From Caldovatus aquaticus (GTDB lineage Bacteria; Pseudomonadota; Alphaproteobacteria; Acetobacterales; Acetobacteraceae): a stretch of DNA of 47,442 nucleotides. A program made the translations under genes and the position numbers. A model generated the notes under the pieces. The model did no database searches, was not told the DNA's origin, and saw only the letters and a program-made list of their open reading frames with translations. The DNA is taken from positions 1 to 47,442 of the forward strand of contig NZ_JAHZUY010000023.1 of assembly GCF_019458025.1 (NCBI RefSeq), given 5' to 3'. Below are positions 42,663 through 47,442 of the stretch, in pieces. Each line of letters begins with the position of its first letter. Position 1 is the stretch's first letter.

Positions 42663-43901
42663 TCAGTCCGCCGGCGGCTCCGCCTGGCGCACGGCGCCGC
42701 CGGCGAGGAGGGCGGCGATCTCGTCCTCGGCGTAGCCCAGCTCGCGGAGGATCGCGACGCTGTGCTCGCCGAGACGGGGCGCGGGGAGGCGGAGGCGCGC
42801 CGGCGTCGCGGCGAAGCGCGTCGGCGGGCGGATCTCGCGGATCGGCCCCTCGCTCGGGTGCTCGCGGCGCTCGAACAGGCCGACCGCCTTGAGGTGCGGG
42901 TGCTCCGGCAGGTCGTCGAGCGCGGTGATGGCGGCGGCCGGGATGTCGAGCTTCTCGCACAGGGCGAGCCACTCGGCGGAGCGGCGCTCGACGGTGATCG
43001 CGGCGAGCGCGCGGTAGATCTCCTGGATGTTGGCGTTGCGCGTGTGCCGGTCGGCGACGCCGAGGCGTTCCGCCAGGTCCTCGCGTCCGACGGCACGGAA
43101 GAAGGCGAGCCAGTGCTCGGCGGTATAGGGCAGCAGCGCGACGAAGCCGTCCGCCGTCGGCATCGGCCGCCGCCCGCCGGCGGTGACGCGCCGGTAGCCG
43201 GCCGGCGCCGGGGCGGGCTCGAAGGTCAGGCCGCCCATGTGCTCGGCGAGCACGAAGGCGGTCATGGTCTCGAGCATCGGCACCTCGACCTGCTGGCCGC
43301 GCCCCGTGCGCTCGCGGTGCAGCAGCGCCGCGAGCACGGCGTTGACCACCGCCATGCCGGTGGTCTTGTCGGCGATCAGGCTCGGCACGTAGTCGGGCCG
43401 CTCGCGCCCCTCGCTGACCAGGGCGGCGAGGCCGCAGCCGGCCTGGATCACGTCGTCGAAGGCGGGGCGGCCGGCATAGGGGCCGTCCTGGCCGTAGCCG
43501 GTGGCGGCGCAATAGACGAGGCGCGGGTTGAGCGCGGCGCAGGCCTCGTAGGCGAAACCGAGGCGCGCGATCGCCTGCGGGCGCATGTTGTGCACCAGCA
43601 CGTCGGCGGTGGCGATCAGCCGGCGCAGCACCGCCGCCCCCTCCGGCCGCTTCAGGTCGAGCGCGAGCGAGCGCTTGTTGCGGTTGAGCGCGAGGAAGAT
43701 CGAGCCCATGCCGCGGTGGCGGGAGACGCCGTTGCTGCGGATCATGTCGCCGCCCTCGGGCGCCTCGACCTTGACCACGTCGGCGCCGTAGTCGCCGAGG
43801 ATCTGCGTCGCCAGCGGGCCGAGCACGACCGAGGTGAGGTCCACCACCCGGATGCCGGCGAGCGGGCCCTCCTCCGGCCGGTCCGCGGCCGCCTCAGCCA
43901 T
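42663..43901 (-). CDS. Family III CoA-transferase (CaiB/BaiF type)
   Basis: 412 residues, the usual length. 'LAGIRVVDLTSVVLGPLATQ' and 'LGDYGADVVKVEAPEGGDMI' are the family N-terminal hallmarks. The catalytic Asp is expected in 'PSLIADKTTGM' (near residue 170), where it forms an aspartyl-CoA anhydride. 'GQDGPYAGRPAFDDVIQA' is another conserved block. Transfers CoA between acyl groups. It overlaps the upstream acyl-CoA dehydrogenase by 8 bases, so the two probably act in one acyl-CoA degradation route. Confidence 0.93.
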   Translation of the reverse strand: MAEAAADRPEEGPLAGIRVVDLTSVVLGPLATQILGDYGADVVKVEAPEGGDMIRSNGVSRHRGMGSIFLALNRNKRSLALDLKRPEGAAVLRRLIATADVLVHNMRPQAIARLGFAYEACAALNPRLVYCAATGYGQDGPYAGRPAFDDVIQAGCGLAALVSEGRERPDYVPSLIADKTTGMAVVNAVLAALLHRERTGRGQQVEVPMLETMTAFVLAEHMGGLTFEPAPAPAGYRRVTAGGRRPMPTADGFVALLPYTAEHWLAFFRAVGREDLAERLGVADRHTRNANIQEIYRALAAITVERRSAEWLALCEKLDIPAAAITALDDLPEHPHLKAVGLFERREHPSEGPIREIRPPTRFAATPARLRLPAPRLGEHSVAILRELGYAEDEIAALLAGGAVRQAEPPAD

Positions 43902-45081
43902 GGGCCTTGAGGATGCGGCGCGCGATCGCCATGCGGTGCACCTCGGACGGTCCCTCGTAGATGCGCATCACGCGCACCTGCTGGGCGAAGAGCTGCAGCG
44001 GCATCTCCTTGGTCATGCCCATCGCGCCGAAGCACTGCATGGCGTTGTCCACCACGCTCTGCGCCATCTCGGTGCCGAACACCTTGACCATCGAGGCCTC
44101 GTTGCGGACGTCGCCGCCGGCGTCGAGCTTGGCGGCGGCGTCGCGCACCATCAGCCGGCAGGCGTGGATGCGCGTCGCCGCGTCCGCGATCCACCACTGG
44201 ATCGCCTGGCGGTCCGCGAGCCTGACGCCGAAGGTGACGCGCTGCTTGGCGTGCTCGCACATCATGGCGAGCGCCCGCCGGGCGATGCCGATGCAGCGCG
44301 CGCCCATCTGCAGGCGGCGGACGTTGAGGCGGAGCTGCATCGGCGCGTAGCCCTTGCCGAGCTCGCCGAGGACGCGGCTCTCCGGCACGCGGCAGTCCTC
44401 GAACACCAGCTCGTAGGTGCGCCGGCCGCCGATCATCGCGATCTCGCGCTCGATGACGAAGCCCTTCTGGCCGCGCTCGACGATGAAGGCGGTCATGCCC
44501 TCCTCGCGCTTGCCCTCGCCGGTGCGGGCCATGACGATGACGAAATCGGCGCGGGGGACGCCGCTGACCCAGATCTTGCGCCCGTTGATCACCCAGTCGC
44601 GGCCGTCCTTCACCGCGCGCGTCGTCATCCCCGCCGGGTCGCCGCCGGCGCCGGGCTCGGAGATGGCGATCGAGGAGCGCGCCTCGCCGGTCGCATAGGG
44701 GCGGAGATACCTCTCGCGCTGCTCCTCGTTCGCCACCGCGAGCAGCATGTGCAGGTTCGGGCTGTCGGGCGGGAAGACGAAGGGGGTGACGGTGCGGCCG
44801 AGCTCCTCCTCGACGGCCATCAGCGCGGCCAGGGGGAGGTTGGCGCCGCCGAACTCCTCCGGCACGTCGAGGCCCCAGAGGCCGAGTTCCCGGCACTTGG
44901 CGAGCAGGGGGCCCTCCTCCTCCGGCGTCAGCGCGTAGCGCTCGCCGCGCGCCTCGCGCGCCAGCACCGCGGGTTCGAGCGGCATCAGCTCGCGCTCGAC
45001 GAAGCGGACCACCAGGTCGCGCACCATGCGGTGCTCCTCGGCGAGGTCGGCGCCCGCGCCGGGTTCGATGATCGTGCTCAT
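43894..45081 (-). CDS. Acyl-CoA dehydrogenase
   Basis: 395 residues. FAD- and substrate-binding segments 'AISEPGAGGDPAGM' and 'KIWVSGVPRADFVIVMA' are present. 'MKVFGTEMAQSVVDNAMQ'-type helices ('SMVKVFGTEMAQSVVDNAMQ') and the C-terminal 'RIYEGPSEVHRMAIARRIL' follow the caiA/long-chain pattern, with the catalytic base expected at the Glu of 'YEGPSE'. It introduces a double bond into an acyl-CoA using FAD. An in-frame ATG six bases upstream (45087) is an alternative start. First gene of a two-gene operon with the CoA-transferase. Confidence 0.94.
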   Translation of the reverse strand: MSTIIEPGAGADLAEEHRMVRDLVVRFVERELMPLEPAVLAREARGERYALTPEEEGPLLAKCRELGLWGLDVPEEFGGANLPLAALMAVEEELGRTVTPFVFPPDSPNLHMLLAVANEEQRERYLRPYATGEARSSIAISEPGAGGDPAGMTTRAVKDGRDWVINGRKIWVSGVPRADFVIVMARTGEGKREEGMTAFIVERGQKGFVIEREIAMIGGRRTYELVFEDCRVPESRVLGELGKGYAPMQLRLNVRRLQMGARCIGIARRALAMMCEHAKQRVTFGVRLADRQAIQWWIADAATRIHACRLMVRDAAAKLDAGGDVRNEASMVKVFGTEMAQSVVDNAMQCFGAMGMTKEMPLQLFAQQVRVMRIYEGPSEVHRMAIARRILKAHG

Positions 45082-45167
45082 GCGCATTCCGTCCCCAGGG
45101 TGTGCGACCATAGGGGGCGACGCCTCCGCCGGGCGTGCCGCGGCCGCTGTTCCGCAGGCGATGGCGG

Positions 45168-45196
45168 ATGCTAGCCAGCGCCCGCGGCAGGGTAAA
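45168..45196 (-). promoter_or_regulatory. Candidate promoter of the acyl-CoA dehydrogenase operon
   Basis: On the minus strand TTTACC (45196-45191), a 17-base spacer and TAGCAT (45173-45168) match sigma-70 hexamers 4/6 each at ideal spacing, about 85 bases before the start codon. Confidence 0.5.
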
Positions 45197-45238
45197 GCGC
45201 GGGCGGCCGCGCGGCGCCGCCTGGGCGGGCCTCTGCGC

Positions 45239-45268
45239 TTGACAGCCCGGGCCGGCGGCCCGCGAAAT
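45239..45268 (+). promoter_or_regulatory. Candidate promoter of the Bug-type gene
   Basis: A perfect TTGACA -35 (45239-45244), an 18-base spacer and CGAAAT (45263-45268, 3/6). It lies 54 bases before the ATG at 45322, in the divergent region shared with the acyl-CoA dehydrogenase operon. Confidence 0.42.
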
Positions 45269-45321
45269 GCGGCCGCGAAGCATCGGCGCAAAGAACGCCG
45301 CACCGCTCCGGGAGGCAACGG

Positions 45322-45984
45322 ATGAAGCGCCAGTCGCTGCTGCGCGGGGCTCTCGCGCTCGCTCTCGCCGCCTCCGCCATCGGCGGCACGGCGCGGGCCG
45401 CGGACTATCCCGCCGTGCCGATCCGCATCGTCGTCCCCTGCGCGGCCGGCGGCATCGCCGACGTGCCGGCGCACCTCGTCGGCGCGCGGCTCGCGGCGAA
45501 CCGGCGCCAGCCGCTGGTGGTGGAGAACCGGCCCGGGGCGAACGGCACCATCGCGCTGCAATTCGTCGCCCGCGCGCGGCCGGACGGCGACACCCTGCTG
45601 CTCGGCAATACCGGGACGCAGGTGGTCAACCGGTTCCTCTGCCGCAACCTGCCCTTCGATCTCGAGAAGGACTTCCAGCCGATCGGCCTGATCGCCTCCA
45701 CGCCGATGCTGCTCGTGGTCGCGCCGTCGCATCCGGCGCACGGCGTGGCGGAGCGTGTCGCGATGGCGCGGGCCGCCCCGGGGCGGATGAATTTCGGCTC
45801 GGCCGGCAACGGCTCCGCCTCGCACCTGGCGCCGGGCGGCGAGCCCTGTGGGGGCGAGAGGGAGCTGACGCCGGTGGATGACGGCAAGGACCGCCGTCCC
45901 GGCACGTTCCGCGGCTACGAGGGCATCGTCTTCGACGTCGCCGCCAGGCCCTGGCCGGGCACGGAGGAATACGACCGGGCCTGA
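45322..45984 (+). pseudogene. Truncated Bug/TctC-type substrate-binding protein with unrelated tail
   Basis: The start is a normal Bug receptor: Sec signal (ends 'TARAADYPA'), 'IRIVVPCAAGGIADVPAHLV', 'VVENRPGANGTIALQFVARA' and 'MNFGSAGNGSASHLA' (near 155-169). Full-length Bug proteins are about 320 residues; similarity here stops at about residue 170 and the remaining 50 residues ('GGERELTPVDDGKDRRPGTF' onward) match nothing in the family. It looks like a deletion or rearrangement junction near base 45830-45840 that fused a remnant to another sequence. The second lobe is missing, so solute binding is unlikely. The frame is open, so a short protein may still be made. Confidence 0.72.
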
Positions 45985-46004
45985 GCGCGGCGCCGGCGGA
46001 GGCG

Positions 46005-46030
46005 GCCGTTTTGACATGCCGCAAGACGGC
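46005..46030 (+). promoter_or_regulatory. Hairpin upstream of acetate kinase
   Basis: GCCGTTTTG (46005-46013), an 8-base loop and CAAGACGGC (46022-46030) pair over nine positions with one G-T wobble. It lies 20 bases past the truncated Bug stop and 74 bases before ackA. It may terminate the upstream transcript or act as a leader element. Confidence 0.4.
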
Positions 46031-46104
46031 ACGCCGGGGCCTCGGCCACCCTGCCGCCACGCGGCCGGCCTCCGGCGAACCGGCGCGGCGGAGCGGGGCA
46101 CGAC

Positions 46105-47319
46105 GTGATCCGGACCGGCGATGCGATCCTGGTGCTGAACGCGGGATCCTCCTCGATCAAGTTCGAGCTGTTCGAGGCGACGGCCGGCGGGCCGGTCTCG
46201 CGCTACGCCGGCCAGGTCGAGGGGATCGGCACCGGCGCGCCGCACTTCACCGCCCGCGGCGCCGATGGCGCGGTGCTCGCGGACCGGCGCTGGGCCGAGG
46301 GCGGCGAGGGCGGCGCGCCTGCCGACCACGCCTCGGCGCTCGGCGCCGTCATCGCCTGGCTGGAGGGCCTGCCGGCACCGCGCCCCGCGATCGCCGCCGT
46401 GGGGCACCGCGTCGTGCATGGCGGCCCCGATCTCGCCGCGCCCGTCGTGGTGGACGCCGCGGTGCTCGCGCGGCTGCGCGCCCTGGTGCCGCTCGCGCCC
46501 CTGCACCAGCCGCACAACCTTGCCGGGATCGAGGCGGCGGCGGCGCGTTTCCCCGGCGTGCCGCAGGTCGCCTGCTTCGACACCGCCTTCCACCGCAGCC
46601 ATCCCTGGGAGGCCGACACCTTCGCCCTGCCGCCCGAGTTCCACGCCCGCGGCATCCGCCGCTACGGCTTCCACGGCCTGTCCTACGAGTACATCGCGCG
46701 CCGGATCGCGCGCGAGGATCCGGCGCTCGGCCAGGGGCGCCTCGTGGTCGCGCATCTCGGCAACGGGGCGAGCCTCTGCGCCATCCGCGCCGGGCGCAGC
46801 GTGGAGAGCACGATGGGCTTCACCGCGCTCGACGGCCTGCCGATGGGCACGCGCTGCGGGCAGATCGACCCGGGCGTGCTGCTGCACCTGATGGCGGCGG
46901 AGGGCTGGGACGCGGCGCGGCTCGCGCACCTTCTCTACCACGAGAGCGGCCTCAAGGGCATGTCCGGGCTGAGCCAGGACGTGCGCGTCCTGGAGGCGAG
47001 CGGCCGGCCGGAGGCGGCGCGCGCGCTCTCCTACTTCTGCTGGCGCGCGCGGCGCGAGATCGGCGCGATGGCGGCGGTGCTCGGCGGGATGGACGCCCTG
47101 GTCTTCACCGCCGGCATCGGCGAGAACGCGGCCGGCGTGCGGGCGCGGATCTGCGAGGGACTGGAATTCCTCGGCGTCACGCTCGACCCGGCGCGCAACG
47201 CCGCGCACGCGCCGGAGATCTCGGCGCCGGGGGCGCGGGTGCGCGTGCTGGTGCGCGCGACCGACGAGGAGCGCATGATCGCCGAGCACGTGATGGAGAC
47301 GCTGCGCGGCGCCGGCTAG
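46105..47319 (+). CDS. ackA: Acetate kinase
   Basis: 404 residues, full length. It interconverts acetate plus ATP and acetyl phosphate plus ADP. Family motifs: 'LVLNAGSSSIKFELF' at the start (N12), 'VGHRVVHGG', 'VACFDTAFH' with the catalytic Asp, 'YGFHGLSYEYI', 'AHLGNGASLCAI' and 'FTAGIGENAAGVRARIC'. GTG start without a strong SD. No pta or phosphoketolase gene lies in the window, so the acetyl-phosphate source is unknown. Its TAG stop lies in a CTAG that abuts the IS element. Confidence 0.95.
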   Translation: MIRTGDAILVLNAGSSSIKFELFEATAGGPVSRYAGQVEGIGTGAPHFTARGADGAVLADRRWAEGGEGGAPADHASALGAVIAWLEGLPAPRPAIAAVGHRVVHGGPDLAAPVVVDAAVLARLRALVPLAPLHQPHNLAGIEAAAARFPGVPQVACFDTAFHRSHPWEADTFALPPEFHARGIRRYGFHGLSYEYIARRIAREDPALGQGRLVVAHLGNGASLCAIRAGRSVESTMGFTALDGLPMGTRCGQIDPGVLLHLMAAEGWDAARLAHLLYHESGLKGMSGLSQDVRVLEASGRPEAARALSYFCWRARREIGAMAAVLGGMDALVFTAGIGENAAGVRARICEGLEFLGVTLDPARNAAHAPEISAPGARVRVLVRATDEERMIAEHVMETLRGAG

Positions 47320-47442
47320 GTCCTGGACTCAAACCGTGTCCACAGCCGGATGGCGGCGAGGGCGACGGTGGAGAGGTAGTTGCGTGCGAGCTTGTCGAAG
47401 CGTGTGGCGATGCGGCGGAAATGCTTGAGGCGATTGAAGCAT
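47316..47442 (-). CDS. IS5-family transposase, C-terminal end (5' part outside window)
   Basis: Reading in from the window edge on the minus strand gives 'CFNRLKHFRRIATRFDKLAR' followed by 'NYLSTVALAAIRLWTRFES', then RT and a TAG. The pattern CFNRLKxFRRIATRxDKLARNY is the conserved C-terminus of IS5-family DDE transposases. The stop codon (CTA on plus, 47316-47318) overlaps the ackA stop. The 5' end and catalytic residues lie beyond the window. Confidence 0.85.
   Translation of the reverse strand, partial: CFNRLKHFRRIATRFDKLARNYLSTVALAAIRLWTRFESRT
47320..47442 (-). mobile_element. IS5-family insertion sequence, one end
   Basis: The element appears to begin right after CTAG (47316-47319) with GGTCCTGGACTCAAACC as its likely terminal sequence. 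The other end is outside the window. CTAG or a TA-containing target is common for some IS5 subgroups, so CTAG could be a target duplication; that needs the far end to prove. Confidence 0.65.

Noticed and set aside
46011-46016. Perfect TTGACA as the -35 of an ackA promoter
   Set aside because: No acceptable -10 is found at 16-19 bases. The hexamer is better explained as part of the hairpin at 46005-46030.

Overview
This 47.4 kb window is very GC-rich (above 70% by eye) with dense Ala/Gly/Arg-rich coding. It looks like the chromosome of an alphaproteobacterium in Rhodospirillales, most likely Acetobacteraceae-like. That placement rests on base composition, the flgB-flgC-fliE-fliQ-fliR-flhB order, and the mix of transport and acyl-CoA genes. 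It is an inference, since no rRNA or tRNA gene is visible.

Layout. (1) Bases 1-5140: a MotE-like protein (open at the window edge), CheY, a CheZ-type phosphatase and a 1114-residue exported repeat protein. (2) 5297-6716: polyamine synthesis (speD, speE) with a strong hairpin-T terminator between the two genes. (3) 6733-12202: a Nudix hydrolase, then flagellar export genes fliP, fliO and a small unknown on the minus strand, divergent from flgB, flgC, fliE, fliQ, fliR and flhB. (4) 12203-18088: an accessory block with an exported three-repeat protein, a lipoprotein-like alpha/beta hydrolase, a G1 (eqolisin) glutamic-peptidase homologue overlapping a PAP2/haloperoxidase-like gene, and a CadC-type winged-helix/TPR regulator. 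(5) 18625-26739: peptide-type ABC transport (two binding proteins, two ATPases, two permeases) spread over several transcription units, plus dodecin. (6) 26976-28386: an isoprenylcysteine-methyltransferase-like membrane protein and YgfZ. (7) 28629-33705: a sugar-type ABC transporter (binding protein, two permeases, MalK-like ATPase) followed by a short-chain dehydrogenase. (8) 33832-41207: a small Xre regulator heading a six-gene hydrogenase-4-like operon (hyfB, C, E, F, G, I type). (9) 41219-42640: a lipoprotein, a zinc-ribbon Nudix hydrolase and a 36-residue membrane peptide. (10) 42663-45081: a CoA-transferase and an acyl-CoA dehydrogenase, overlapping. (11) 45322-47442: a truncated Bug/TctC receptor, acetate kinase, and the 3' end of an IS5-type transposase on the opposite strand.

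The most interesting system is the hydrogenase-4-like operon. Its small subunit keeps all four cysteines for the proximal [4Fe-4S] cluster and its membrane arm has the ion-pump-type subunits. The large subunit has neither of the cysteine pairs that bind nickel-iron, and no ferredoxin-like or formate dehydrogenase subunit is encoded in the window. This fits an energy-converting-hydrogenase-related (Ehr) complex of unknown electron donor and acceptor. Other items worth a second look are the bacterial G1 peptidase paired with a PAP2 enzyme, the truncated Bug receptor with an unrelated tail, and the IS5-type element meeting acetate kinase at a CTAG that supplies the stop codon for both genes.
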